Positions 1-11,502 of a stretch of DNA of 64,000 nucleotides are shown one piece after another. Below the pieces are notes generated by a model that was given only the letters and a program-made list of their open reading frames with translations, searched no databases and was not told where the DNA came from. Origin of the DNA: Xiphydria camelus. Its lineage: Eukaryota; Arthropoda; Insecta; Hymenoptera; Xiphydriidae. How positions within the stretch are numbered: position 1 is the stretch's first letter; each line of letters starts with the position of its first letter. The translations under genes were made by a program, and so were the position numbers. The stretch is from the NCBI GenBank assembly GCA_963678675.1, contig OY783193.1, forward strand, positions 19,204,977 to 19,268,976, read 5' to 3'.

Positions 1-85
1 CTGCATTCGCTATGAATTCCATCAAGGAAAAGTGTTAGGAAAGCATGTGAATCGATCTGTTCTGTTCTTGGGGACGATATTGTAG

Positions 86-945
86 GTGTCTAAAAGTACA
101 CGTGAGTATTGGTATAAGAGATTTAAAGACGGTGATATTGATGTTAGTGACCGTGACCGTACCGAGGCCCCTGTAAAGGTGGACGATCAGGAACTGCAAG
201 TGTTGCTGGATGAAAACTCTTGCCAGGCGGAAAAACAGCTTTCAGAACAGTTAGGAGTAACTCAACAAACTATTTCCTATCGCTTAGAAGCAATGGGAAA
301 GATTCGAGAAGGAACAAAGTGGGTGCCACACTCTTTGACTCAAGGAAATAAAAATAGTCGTCTTGATATATGTGAATCTTTACAATAAGCAACAAAGAAA
401 GTCTTTTTTGTGGAAAATTGGAGTCGGCGATAAAAAGTCGATTTATTTTTATAATCCGAAATGCTGATATCATTGGTTGACCCCGGCGTGCCGACGACAT
501 CGACGCCAAAGCGCAATATTCACTATAACAAAGTCATGCTGTGTATATGGTGGGATATGAAAGGCGTACTCCATTATGAACTTCTGAAACCTGGCCAGAC
601 AGTTACTGATGATCGCTATCATCAACAATTAATACGATTGAACCAAGAAATTGACCAAAAGCGTCCATTTACTGCCAAAGGAAAAGTCCAGTAAAACCAC
701 TCCACGACAACGCCAGGCTTCATGTGTTCCAGGATACATTAATGGCTCTTGGATGGGAATTTGTACCACCATACCCGACGTATTCACCAGACTTAGCTCC
801 AACTGATTTTCACTTGTTTCGAAAAATGCAAACGAGTTGTCTGATGTACGATTCGAAACATTTAAAAAAGTCCAAAAATGGATCGATAACTTACTCGCCT
901 CGCAAGATGAAACTTTCTTTGCGGAAGGCATCCGTGAATTTCCTA
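86..945 (+). pseudogene. mariner transposase relic 1
   Basis: Degenerate mariner (Tc1/mariner superfamily) transposase, a cut-and-paste DDE/D recombinase. The first ~100 codons hold the paired helix-turn-helix region and end in the family signature WVPHxLT...RLDICESL. After a frameshift, [13 protein letters not shown] supplies the first catalytic Asp. A further shifted segment gives HDNARLH and [10 protein letters not shown] with the second and third Asp, and [13 protein letters not shown] is the usual C-terminal end. The last two Asp are about two residues closer than the normal 34, so a small deletion is likely. At least three frame breaks make it inactive. The 5' end may lie outside the window. 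Confidence 0.9.
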
Positions 946-954
946 AGATGGCTT

Positions 955-986
955 GGGGGGAGGGGGGGGGGGGGGGGGGGGGAGGG
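955..986. repeat. poly-G tract in mariner 1
   Basis: Six G, one A, then 21 consecutive G (962-982) and a further A-GGG, placed where the mariner coding C-terminus should continue. It could be real or an assembly error. Confidence 0.9.
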
Positions 987-1039
987 TCTAAAAATCAATA
1001 TTTTTTTAATTGCCTTTTCTTACAGTAAAACATTTTAAG

Positions 1040-2404
1040 AATGTTGTGTCCAAATTTCAAGTCAATCGGAGCAAAATCTCAGTCATAGACCTTTAAGTCT
1101 CCGCTCCTCTAATACTGCGGAGCGGCAAGAACTCGGCGCTTTAAATGCTTCTTTCTCGAAACCAAGTTTTAAAAGTCCTTGGACATCGTCATTTATAAAC
1201 TACTGCACCGATTCTTTTCAAATTTTGTACACACTTTCTACATATAAAATACCAGACCCCTACGTTTTTCTTTTTCTTTTTTTGTTACATTAAGGGGGTT
1301 TTACGTCAACAAAATGACGGATTTTTTCGTAAAAAATCGCCATTTTTACTTAAAACAGCCACCAAACATTTAAAAATGGAAAAAAAATTACAGAAAAACG
1401 TGGGGGTCTAGAAAAACATGTTTTAACTAAATTGCTTTGATTTTTTGATTTGAGATAATTCTACGCTGAAATATTGTGTCCACCGCAAATCATCTTTTCT
1501 AAAAGGCGTCCTCGAAAATGCTTCGTCACCGGCTTATTTCTCAATATTTTTCTACAAAAAAATTACAAAATGTTCGAATGATGCTTTGTAACATGCCAAA
1601 CATTAGAATATATCTACTTCAACAATAGCTCTAAAAAAAATTCGTAAAAATAGTTATTTTCCACGCGTTAGACCCTACCCCCCTGAAGGTCATTGAAAGT
1701 GAGAGGGATTATTTTGATGAATAAATGTATTTTACTTTTTTCAAAAATAAATTTTGAATTTTTGCAAAAGTATCCTAAAAATTATTTGTACACCTAATAC
1801 ATACACGCCCACGTTGTTCCTCTCCTGTCGGATACACATATCTACTCCATCGCGTAGAAATCGTCGAGGTCAATGGTGGAAGCTCCCGGGGAAACCGCCC
1901 TTCGATATCTCGAGTGCCAGTTATCGGATCTTTTTCAAACTTCGCCCACTCCTTTGTACCGGGTAGGGGTTCGTTGGGGGAAGGAAAGGGCTGGGGAAAC
2001 AGAGGGGGGCGTTCTCTCCTCTTCTTTCTATTCTCTCGTTACTCTTGATATATTCTTGGGATTGTTATATATTAGGGGGAAGAAATAGAATTGGGAGAAT
2101 TACCGAGTCGTTGTATTTTATGTATAATAGCTTCGTATGGGGGTATTTTTATATTCCTAGCGTCGGCTGATGTCCGGTTATTTACCAGGATCATGCAATT
2201 TATTAAGAAAGGTGGTCTATTTGCTAAACTACTCTTCGAGATGGTTGCAATAATTCTTTTAGCCAAAATGTCGTAATGAAGATTGATGTAAGTTTTTTTT
2301 AGTTTTACTCTTGTGGAGAAAATAAAACAGACGAAGCTTGCTATTAGTCGGATACTACTGATGAGAATTTTTAAAATTTCATTTCAAGTTATGGAATTAT
2401 TTTA
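1040..2404. other. AT-rich stretch without recognisable gene
   Basis: AT-rich sequence with poly-A/T runs and only short chance ORFs. I see no domain, TIR pair or tandem repeat. The stretch 1800-2040 is somewhat more GC-rich but encodes nothing I recognise. Confidence 0.5.
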
Positions 2405-2850
2405 TTAAGTTTGACACGTGTGCGGGGAACGGAAAAGGGAAAGGCGCAAAGGGGCCGCGGAAGGAAAGGCGCGAAGGCGCCGCGGTCGGGGAAAAGGCGT
2501 GAGGGCACCGCGGTCGAGGGAAAGGCGCAAGGGCGCCACGGAAGGAAGCGGTGGAAAGCGCGAAGGCGCCGCGGTCGGGGAAGGCGTGAAAACGCCGCGG
2601 AAGGAAGCGGTGGAAGGCGCAAAGGCGCCGCGGTCGGGGAAGGCGTGAATACGCCGCGGAAGGAGACGAAGGAAAGGCGTGAAAACGCCGCGGAAGGGAA
2701 AAGGTGGAAGGCGCGAAGGCGCCGCGGTAGGAGAAAGGCGTGAAAACGCCGCGGAAGGAAGCGGTGGAAGGCGCGAAGGCGCCGCGGTCGGGGAAGGCGT
2801 GAAAATGCCGCCGAAGGAAAAGGGGAAAAAGAAAAGAGAACCCAAATGCG
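2405..2850. repeat. GC-rich minisatellite of hairpin units (~59 bp)
   Basis: Tandem imperfect units of about 59 bp (59, 59, 34, 61, 59 for the clearest). Each unit has two half-repeats, ggcgcGAAGgcgcc and ggcgtGAAAacgcc, which are perfect 5-bp stems with 4-nt loops. Units are joined by gcggaaggaagcggtgga-like spacers. Several frames on both strands stay open because the array has no stops; these are not genes. Confidence 0.9.
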
Positions 2851-2904
2851 AATCGAGTCGTCTATTGGAAGAGTCCTAAGAAGGACTGAGGAAGATCCAG
2901 GCGT

Positions 2905-2960
2905 CTCCCTCAACGCCGGAATGCCCGCTACGCTCAACGCCCGCTCTTATATACCTAACG
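2905..2960 (-). promoter_or_regulatory. candidate TATA promoter, minus strand
   Basis: Reading the minus strand, GGTATATAAG (2945-2954) lies in GC-rich sequence and is followed about 30 nt downstream by GC-rich leader-like sequence that runs into the hairpin minisatellite. The layout resembles a retroelement or gene promoter. No coding sequence was found downstream. Confidence 0.3.
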
Positions 2961-3129
2961 CGGAGGGGACCGTTATCGGTCCTATTGGCCGGTAACGGTC
3001 GAGTGGGGGCGACTTGCGGCAGTCTCCCTGATTGGCGCGACGTGACGTGCTCGACGCTTCGCCGCACCAATCCCCCGCGAGCAGGCCAGTGTCCACTGCG
3101 CGCTGCCCGAGAGCGTCAAGCGCTCTCTA

Positions 3130-4290
3130 AAGACTAACTATGCTAGGGACTTATACTTATAAAAATGACGCACGTCAAGTTCTTAAATTTTAAAGAAACA
3201 TTGATTCTAATTTTATTATATTACAATGTATTCAATTATTCAGATGCGAGTGTCACGTTAAAGTTTTAAACAGGTGTACTGCAACGTGCCAAAATAATAG
3301 AAATAAATATAACACGGCTATATACCCACTAGTGGGAATCCCTACATCCTGTATCGAATTCACACGTGTTCCTACGGATAAACATACATGCCTCTATGTA
3401 TTATTCTTTAAAAGCTGCAACATAGTCGTATTTTTCTACGTAAGGACACGTGTAAATTTTACATGAATTAAAATAACAATATATCGCAAACATTGGTAGT
3501 TCTTTTCATCAAAATACGTTGAATCTCTCTCTCCTCCAATGGGGTGTATCTTGATATATGAAACGTGTGCAGGATAGCCAAACCAAAGTTAATAACATAA
3601 ATATGGTGAGCACATATACCTACATATATACACAACAGGCGCCCACATATTCCACATAACGTACAAGGGTAAATCATTTAACGTCACATTGTAATTTCCG
3701 CAATGCTCTTTCCTCCCGTCCCGAATGGCAACACGCGACGGCTCGGCCGGAATAGCCCCGTGACCACCGAATCTTCACAATTCGAGCGGGCCGACAATTT
3801 CATTCCGGAGGGAAGACGGGCATTATTTATGCCGCTCGCGCGTACCGAATCTCTTTATTTCCCTCGCCCTTTTCGGCGCGACTTTGTGGCTGCCAAATTG
3901 CGCGAATCGCTGGCAAGATAAGACACCGCGGACGGATGGACGTCGACGTGGCGTCTGGAGAGACGACCGACGTGCCTTGCATTCGTATAGCTGCATCGTC
4001 GCGCACGTCCGATTGAATTCGAGCGACGCCACGACCTCCCCGCTCTCTCGGCTAATTGCATCGGAAGAAAGAAGCGCGCGCAATTTCCCCTTTGAAGCTG
4101 ATGCGAACTCCGACGGGTTAACTTTCGCCCGACATGGTGTTGTAGGGATCGTCGAGTCGGAGAATGGTCGTGTCGGAGGATCGGAAGGTCGGGATAAGGA
4201 GTCAGAGGGAGAACCCGGGAACACGGGAAAGCCGACACTCGATATACGAGGGATGAAAGCGACGAGGGGACATAAGAGCGAGCATCTTTA
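3130..4290. other. no supported gene
   Basis: 3130-3700 is AT-rich and featureless. 3700-4290 is GC-richer with overlapping chance ORFs on both strands (up to 157 codons), none resembling a known protein. It ends at the start of repeat family A. Confidence 0.5.
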
Positions 4291-5160
4291 ATATCAAGAG
4301 ACACGGTAGTGTCTCGCGGTATGTTCATTCAAGTCGTCAGAACGACGCCGCCAGCGCTGTCGCCGCGAGCACCCGTGTATCTTTACAGGAAAAATGTCTG
4401 CCCCCTTCACCCCTCAATTTTAACATCCAATTTTCTCAATAAATATACGGTTATAACCAAAACTATGCTTAGTTACGCCATATAAATCGACTATTCTCTA
4501 TCGATAGAGACCAGAGTAAATGTTGTAAGTTACATATTAACAGAGATTTTTCCTTAGCAACGCAAAGCCACGCCCCTCGCCCCTCAAAAGTCGAGAATCC
4601 GATTTCTCGGGCGATATATATATGTAAAAATGTCACAAAAATTCCGCCTGTCTTCAGCGGTATTCGGCCATGGTCGGAAATGTGTACACAGATGCGGCCA
4701 CACGCATTCGCCATCAAAAATGTATGTGAGAGTGTGTGAGAGAATATATTCCTTGAATGTTTTGTTGTTTTTCAAAATTAATAAAATATTTCCATTCGCG
4801 AAACGATTTCCCTCGCATTTTTTCGATCCTCGGACGCGCTTGTTAATAAAAAGTAAAAATTCAGTGTAATCGGAGTAGTGAATCTCAATAGTGGTGAATG
4901 TGACAGACGCTCTGACAGCTAGCTATTATCAAATCGTTTGGATTTTTTTTTAATAATCAAGATAGTGCACGGAAGCAGTGTCATTTTTCTCTGGTTGCTG
5001 GTGCATGAAGAGCAGGAAAGGAGACATCTGTATCTCGGAAGAAGTGGCATCAGATAAGTTACTTCCTAACTGACTGTCTTAACCTCATTTTCATCCCTTA
5101 TACAGAACAAATATCTTTGTGGTTATTCTATTTTTTGTTTTCAGCGCCATATGAGAACGG
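4291..5160 (+). repeat. interspersed repeat family A, copy 1
   Basis: First of five copies in the window (others 23273, 28290 minus, 32700 minus, 58881). It begins with a hairpin, GAGACACggtaGTGTCTC, then shared blocks such as AAATATACGGTTATAACC, CGAGAATCCGATTTCTCGG and GTATGTGAGAGTGTGTGAG. No intact ORF is conserved among the copies. The hairpin at one terminus suggests a non-autonomous Helitron- or Helentron-like element, but canonical CTRR is absent. Confidence 0.75.
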
Positions 5161-5216
5161 GACGGATTGATGGAAATTTGATTTTTCTTCGCAGTAAAAA
5201 ATCAACCTAGGTAGAA

Positions 5217-5905
5217 AAGAATTCTCTAGAATTGCGGTACAATGCCACGGTATGAATATCAGATTCTACCGACATGACATGCTTCGACAAGGTCTGTATC
5301 AACTTTAGCGGTATATTGGGGGCACTGCACTAATCCTGTGGCACATTTTTCTATCTGGGAAAGCATATTATTATGGTAGTACAGCTGTACAGCGTTCCGA
5401 TAATATACCGTCTTCCCGTACTGACAGTATACATGCATTTTTTACCTCCAATATATGCCGGAATTAAAAATCTCTAGAACTCTGCGCTACAATGCCACGG
5501 TAGGAATATCAGGTTCTACCGACATGACATGCTTTGACAAGGTCTGTATCAACTTTAGCGGTATATTGGGGGCACTGCACTAATCCTGTGGCACATTTTT
5601 CTATCTGGGAAAGCATATTATTATGGTAGTACAGCTGTACAGCGTTCCGATAATATACCGTCTTCCCGTACTGACAGTATACATGCATTTTTTACCTCCA
5701 ATATGCCGGAATTAAAAATCTCTAGAACTCTGCGGTATAATGCCACGGTATGAATATCAGGTTCTACCGACATGACATGCTTCGACAAGGTCTGTATCAA
5801 CTTTAGCAGTATATTGGGGGCACTGCACTAATCCTGTGGCACATTTTTCTATCTGGGAAAGCATATTATTATGGTAGTACAGCTGTACAGCGTTCCGATA
5901 ATATA
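5217..5905 (+). repeat. 249-bp tandem repeat, ~2.8 copies
   Basis: The marker aatgccacgg recurs at 5241, 5491 and 5739, giving periods of 250 and 248 bp with near-identical units (cattctaccgacatgacatg-type core, ttgggggcactgcactaatc). The third copy is cut at 5905. Satellite-like but short. Confidence 0.9.
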
Positions 5906-6019
5906 TAATTGGAAGTTTTGATAATACGAAAGGAGGAATATATCGATAAAGAAAAGATAATAAAATAATTACTTCATTATTGTAATCCAATTCTATCGTA
6001 TCTCCTACTTTTCTACCAC

Positions 6020-6182
6020 GTCTTTTCCAGATAGAAAAATGTGCCACAGGATTAGTGCAGTGCCCCCAATATAATGCTAAAGTTGATACAGACCTTGTCG
6101 AAGCATGTCATGTCGGTAGAATTTGATATTCCTACCGTGGCATTGTACCGCAGAGTTCTAGAGATTTTTAATTCCGGCATAT
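6020..6182 (-). repeat. inverted partial copy of the 249-bp repeat
   Basis: Reverse complement of the 5' two thirds of the tandem unit, from the agatagaaaaatgtgcc block to taattccggcat. With the direct array it forms a large hairpin around the 5905-6020 spacer. Confidence 0.85.
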
Positions 6183-6190
6183 TAGAGGTT

Positions 6191-6472
6191 AGTATAATAC
6201 GAAAAACGAAATATATCGACAAAGAAAAAATAATAACAAAGTAGTTACTCCATTATTGTAATCCAATTCCATCGTATTCATTATTTTTCTGCCACGACTT
6301 TGATTGTTGATAGTGGATGGATCAACCAATAAATTTGATTTTTCTTCACTATCAGCAATTAAAGTCGTGGCAGAAAAATAAATAATACAATATTATTGGA
6401 TTACAATAATGGAGTAACTACTTTATTATTATTTTTTCTTTATCGATACATTTCCTCTTTTGTATTATACTA
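6191..6472. mobile_element. foldback element FB, copy 1
   Basis: Palindromic element: the left arm gtataatacgaa...aaagtagttactcc is mirrored by ggagtaactacttt...gtattatac. The centre is a second inverted repeat, CCACGACTTT...AAAGTCGTGG. Arms of about 130 bp; no coding capacity. Other copies at 22081, 27302, 29718 and 60522. Confidence 0.85.
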
Positions 6473-6475
6473 TAA

Positions 6476-6600
6476 CAAGTTCAAATTTATATACCGACCT
6501 GTCAAACGTGAAGTGTACGTGTACCTCACTTCTATTTCATCTCTTCTTCGCCTCTAGTGTAACGATGGAAATTTACAAATCATAACTTTTCTGTATGTAA
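6476..6600. repeat. repeat segment B
   Basis: Short block with the core ACCTGTCAAACGTGAAGTG then CACTTCTATTTCATC. It adjoins FB or A copies at least ten times in the window, in both orientations (22335, 23210 minus, 25370, 27600, 29650 minus, 30040, 32640 minus, 59730, 60740, 61190 minus), so it is probably part of the same larger element. Confidence 0.7.
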
Positions 6601-6609
6601 CAACATATA

Positions 6610-7925
6610 GCGAATGTCCTCTGGCAAAAACTCCTGATTTTGTATTTCCCTGACATTTGGCTGGAAGTGGATGGCTCGGTGCTTTAAGAGTTGGCTTCGG
6701 GAGAGTGCGCTGCTGTCTTACGAGCTGAGCGAAAAGTATCAAAAGTCTGATCTCCCGGTACCTGTCAATTCGGGAGATCGAAATCGTTAATTTGTAAATA
6801 ATGATTACTAATATGTAGAAGTGGTAAGAAATAATCATTCGGGTTTCTTCGATGATATTCCCCAAGTGTTTAAAAACCGGTGTCCGATTTTTGCCAATAA
6901 CTTGCTTCAACTTCCAGTGATATTATTAAGTATTACTGCAGAACGAGTAGGTTAGAAGATTTTCATGAAGACTCATGATTTTCTGATATGTCATCTCGTA
7001 CAGGTGCAACTGAAGCGGAACTAACTCGTGTCCTGTCCGTAAAAAGATGACTTGATGGACATTGGAGAATGTCAGACTTGTCACCGAGCGCCTATTACCC
7101 ACGGTACATTAATTGCAATACGCGCTTCTCGTTTCAACTATTCCAGCGTTAAATAACTTTTACTTCTTTCAAGCTAATAACCTTTTATGAACTGTTCGTG
7201 GTAGGAGGCAGCGATCAAGAACAGCGACTCCTCGTAGACAAGTGTGCCAAACTACTACTGCGATAATGTGCCCAAGCTCACGGTCTATTCTGCGATTAAC
7301 GTTAACATAATCGTAATTATGCTCGGGTGATGGGTATTCCAAAAGAGGTAAAGTTGATACTAAATATCGGACGCTGTAAGCTGACTTGCTAGTGTATGCT
7401 TCGCAACTGGAACATCATCGCAGGAATAATTTGTTTACGATTAGTCACAATCATTGATTGCTGCGCCCTACGATCAACAATTCGTACAAGGTAAATACTT
7501 TCAAAGAAGTGAAAGTTATTTAAAGCAGGAATAGTTGAAATGAAAAGCGCATATTGCAATGAAAATGCCGTGGGTGAAAGGCGCTCGGTGATAAGTTCGA
7601 CAATGTCTGATGTCGATCGACTCATTTTCTTCAGGATAGGACAGAAGTTTCATCCTCTTTGTTTGCACCTTATGAAAGGGGACATGCAAGAAAACCGTCA
7701 AAAACTTCATGAAAATCTTGTAACCTACTCGTTCTGCAGTAATTACTTACTTAATCGCTGGAAGTTGAAGCCACAGTTATGGACACCGATTTTTAAACAC
7801 TTGGGGAAACTCATCGAAGAAACCCGAATAATTATTTATCACTTCTACACATTATTCAGTATTATTTACAAATTAACAATTTCGAGGTTAGAGACTTCGA
7901 TCTCCCGAATGAGGTTGGCTGGGCA
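6610..7925. mobile_element. long foldback element D, copy 1 (right end truncated)
   Basis: The left terminus gcgaatgtcctctggc follows a TA within the host motif gtaacaacatata, the same target seen at 11643. Long mirrored arms: ccccaagtgttt/aaacacttgggg, tactgcagaacgagtaggtt/aacctactcgttctgcagta, ggacattggagaatgtc and its degenerate complement. No transposase. Short ORFs in both arms are mirror images, not genes. Confidence 0.8.
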
Positions 7926-7929
7926 AAAC

Positions 7930-8490
7930 TGAAGCAGATTGCGCCACCGAACCAACACCCGCGGGCAAATTTAAACAGTTATAATATATTATTAATGCTG
8001 CACTAATGTGACTAATGTGACTGGTAAAAAAAATTGTAAAAATGAATTACAAAATAAAATTCAATGAACACGCTCTAAATAATTTTCATTTTTACCTGCA
8101 TCACCGCTAAAAGTTATTAATTGATCAGAAGTAAAATGAACTTCGCATAATCCTTTTCTATGATGAGGTGCATATTTTAAGAAATCGAGCCACTTTTGAC
8201 GAATATCTTTCGAACATTTTTTATTTCAATTTCACTACATGTAGATTCATAAATTAAGGTTATATTTTCATTCTTTACTCCTGCAATGCCTACTATGAAG
8301 TAGGCTGCCATATTGATATATCGATACCATCGATACCTTACTTTGAAAATTTCGTAAGTGCAATTTTTGTCAAAAATTGCACTTCGAGGTTTTCAAAGCA
8401 AGGTATCGATATTTCAAATCAGGCGGTCAAGAAGGGTGTTTAGCTCGGTGGTGCCGAAGTTTACTTCCTCGACCACCAGCCAACCTAATT
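7930..8490. other. AT-rich spacer with one small palindrome
   Basis: No gene. 8331-8411 is a palindrome with ends TATCGATACC/GGTATCGATA and a taagtgcaattttt/aaaaattgcactt stem. It is an internally deleted relative of the MITE at 21090-21252. Confidence 0.6.
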
Positions 8491-8715
8491 GACAGCTACC
8501 GGCAGATCAGAGGCCCCTTTCTCGAACTCGCTCGTATCTTTGCGTGAACGCATCTTAGCGAATAGACCAATCAGGATCAAGTATTCCGTATCAGGGAACG
8601 TATACGCATCTTAGCGAGTAGATCAATCAGGACCCCCACCACAACGGAATACTTGATCCTGATTGGTCTATTCGCTTAGATGCGTATACGTAACTTTGCG
8701 AGTGACTTGAGAAAT
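8490..8715. repeat. CCAATCAGG/CCTGATTGG palindromic block, copy 1
   Basis: Inverted repeat built on gaccaatcaggatcaagtat and its complement, with flanking cgtatacgcatcttagcga stems and an outer GGGAGATC motif. Related blocks at 13890-14090, 25740-25955, 62350-62590 and, shorter, inside the MITE at 49820. Confidence 0.8.
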
Positions 8716-8742
8716 TTATTTACGAGTAAAAGTTACGAGTTA

Positions 8743-8957
8743 CATGCAAAAGGATTTCTTAAAACTATTCCAACGTCTCGAGTTAATATGTAACAACATA
8801 TATACTGTCATAAGTAGTATCTTTACATGTGATGAAACAATTCGTCACGGTTATTGGAAGAGTATACTTATTGTTAGAGTTAAAGGTAAAATGTCTACAT
8901 GGATTTCTGAAGACGACCAAGATATAAGAAAAATCCGATGGCCTGTAAATTCGAAAG
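8743..8957 (+). pseudogene. USP-like domain fragment, copy 1 (truncated)
   Basis: Translation runs from HAKGFLKTIPTSR through YTVISSIFTCDETIRHG to WISEDDQDI and WPVNSKA. It corresponds to the C-terminal half of the ubiquitin-specific-protease-like frame described at 25958. The His-box motif reads GYW instead of GHW, and a 2-bp loss after AAAGCG destroys the final YVLFLQ. The right edge joins an end of foldback G (8985-9062). Non-functional. Confidence 0.7.
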
Positions 8958-9061
8958 CGGTATGTTTTATTTCTTTTTTGGAGAGTATTTTACTTATCAA
9001 TTTTTGTTGGCACTGGATGAACATGCCGCCTTTTTTTACAGAGAATCTGTTTTTGTGGGGG

Positions 9062-9747
9062 GTCTAATCTACACCCACCCAGCTCCCAGTTCGACCGTGG
9101 AGAGAGCACAGCTATGCGTGCCGCGGAGAGCAGAAACCTCCTGTCCCGTTACGGCAGGGGTAGGTCGGTGTGTCGATGGTGATACGCAGGCGCGGTTTAT
9201 CGACTGCTGCGCATTAGGTACGTTTCGTTTCGTTTCTCTCCTCGGCTCCCTTCTCTTCCGCTTTCACTCCCCTGCCGTGTCTAATGCCGTTCGGTTGCGA
9301 TCCAATATTTTACAGCAGGATCGCTATCGGAGGGAGGAAGAGGAGGAGGCTTCTCTCATTTTCTCCTCCATAGTTCGATTCTGCACCCTCCGTGACGGCA
9401 CAGCTGGTCCGCGGAAACTGGGAGAGAGAGAGAGAGCAGTGAGGAGGGCTGTGAACGATCGCATTCGATCGAGCGAATTTGTAAATTTCTTCCTCTTAAT
9501 CCGCGTGAAATGGGGAGAAGAGAGTTTTAAATCTTACGGGAGAGGATTGACGATGATGATGATATTGACGAAATTGGATGTTGCTATTATAATTACTGCA
9601 GGAGATAAAACTTGTTTGAGGTGGACCTATCCATATTATGGTTCTCAAAAGTTAAACGGTAAAACCTACCTATTTTGGGTACCGGATTTTCTGGGCGTCT
9701 CCCAATTTCCTGCTTACAGTCCGATTCCTTGTAGCGAGGGAAGTTGA
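9062..9747 (+). other. GC-richer stretch with a long open frame of doubtful meaning
   Basis: Sequence unlike its repeat surroundings: GC-rich to 9480, with pyrimidine runs and gtttcgtttcgtttc. One frame stays open from the G-element end to 9747 (~230 codons in this part), but its composition is Arg/Glu- and Ser-rich with no recognisable domain. It may be an old 5' UTR or promoter region. I do not call it a gene. Confidence 0.3.
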
Positions 9748-9759
9748 AGTTGGAACGAC

Positions 9760-10545
9760 CTACCGCAGACGGACACTTTTATGCTCGATTCTAGCTTTAC
9801 TCATTAACACTCTTCAACGCAAAATGCATATGTATTTATATCATCTATTAGCTGCGTTTTCGGACGCAACCTGCGCATTTTGGGCAGTCCTCTCGTAAAT
9901 GCCCAGATCAGATAGATTCTACAGTATTGCAATTAGCGATTCTAGTTGAAATTACCCGAATGGGAATCTTCAACCGGCCCAACGCTGGACTATTACTGGC
10001 TGCCGTACGATTCTGCAACATCGTGACAATGGCAGCCATGACTGGCTCAATAACAGACAAGCGCTGTGATGAAAATTTCAAACCAATATTGGTTGTCGAT
10101 AAACGGCCAGACATGGTAAACTATATTAGTCTAACCATGGCAAATATTAGGTACAATATTCAACCAGCAATAGTATGAAAATGTGCTATTCATGATATGA
10201 ATTTTCCCGAGCTATAACCCAATAATAAATTCGTAATATTGAATTAGCTTAACATGTTGGTTTTTAATAAAATATTTGAAGGAAAAAACAAAATATCTTC
10301 AGAATATGTAATGTATTATGTTTAAATTTAGTATTTAAAAATAGTCCTTTAATGGTGTAAGATTGGTAACCGTTCATTCCTTCGACCAAAGTTATATCCT
10401 GATAAACTATTAGTCAACAATTATAGACTCAAGTACGGCCGATTATTGATTCCCATTACTTTATAAAAAATAATGGGCGCCCAGAAATCCACCAGAGATG
10501 GTTCAAGCTAGGTGGCTGGTTCTTGGCCCATGGTTGGTAACTATA
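9760..10545. other. no supported gene
   Basis: AT-rich DNA with scattered ggcccaacgctgg and ttcttggcccatggttgg motifs that vaguely recall 34670-35040. No ORF or TIR pair could be established. Confidence 0.4.
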
Positions 10546-11255
10546 GACTGTAAAAAAAGGCGGCATGTTCATTCAGTGCAAACCAAAATTGATACGTTAA
10601 ATACTCTCCAAAGAAGATTTGAAATCAATTAAGATTGCCATGTTCAAGATTTATATATAAAAAGTAAAAGGCATCATTTGAAAGGAAAATTATTGTAAAT
10701 CAGGTTACTAAAAAATTCGACTAAAAAAATTTATTAAAAAAATTTAATAAAAAAGAACTTGCCGCGTTTAAGTTTTCATATTTTGTCCACTATACCGAAT
10801 ATTGGTAGTGCTTGGACTGTGCTAGAGTGATTCATAAATTGCACTGTCGAAGTCAAAAATTCAGAGAAATCCAGAAGGCCCCCGCCTGATCGGTTTCACG
10901 TGCGACGTTCGGTATACTGGTGGTATCATATAAGTGTATGAATTTATTTAAAATCATAAGTGCATAAACATCGAATATAATTCTCTGTCTGAATTTTTTA
11001 TTTTGAATGAAAAAACGCGGCAAGTTCTTTTTTATTAAAATTTTTTATAAATTTTTTTAGTCGAATTTTTTAGTAACCTGATTTACAATAATTTTCCTTT
11101 CAAATGATGCCTTTTACTTTTTATATATAAATCTTGAACATGGCGATCTTAATTGATTTCAAATCTTTTTTGGAGAGTATTTTACGTATCAATTTTGGTT
11201 TGCACTGAATGAACATGCCGCCTTTTTTTTTTACAGAGAATCTGTTTTTGTGGGG
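10546..11255. mobile_element. foldback element G, copy 1
   Basis: Mirrored arms of ~220 bp: gtaaaaaaaggcggcatg...gaacttgccgcg and cgcggcaagttc...catgccgcctttttttt, ending ctgtttttgtgggg. The centre (10780-10990) is unique, with accgaat/attcggta motifs. Other copies at 12556-13275 and 26577-27300; one arm end at 8985-9062. No ORF. Confidence 0.85.
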
Positions 11256-11502
11256 GGATTTCACTACTTTTTGGAATTTATTCATGAGGAGAATACGTAC
11301 ATGTAGGAGAATAGCTTTTTATTACCACAAAATTAAAGTCTCATATTTTATACCCATACGAGCTAATTAATTATAACCACGTTACTTTTGATTTATTCTC
11401 GTGATATTTTGAAAGGGATTTATAAACTAGAGTGCCCTTATATTTTTCACTTTGCCTTAGTATTTTGGAGAAATAAAACATACCGCTTTCGAATTTACAG
11501 GC

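Noticed and set aside
2389..2937. Overlapping ORFs up to 182 codons on both strands
   Set aside because: All arise from the stop-free GC-rich minisatellite; translations are repetitive Arg/Pro/Ala/Phe in every frame.
4291..4310. Family A terminus as a canonical Helitron 3' end
   Set aside because: Hairpin present but no CTRR and no consistent A/T target; left as a hypothesis only.
5217..5905. CRISPR-like array
   Set aside because: Repeat unit of 249 bp without spacers in an evidently eukaryotic window; ordinary tandem repeat.
8950..8965. GCG|GTATGT as a splice donor of the USP-like frame
   Set aside because: Other copies read straight through to the expected YVLFLQ end; the GTATGT here results from a 2-bp deletion.
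8938..9747. 269-codon open frame
   Set aside because: Starts inside repeat DNA, has no recognisable domain or conserved partner; kept only as an unexplained region.
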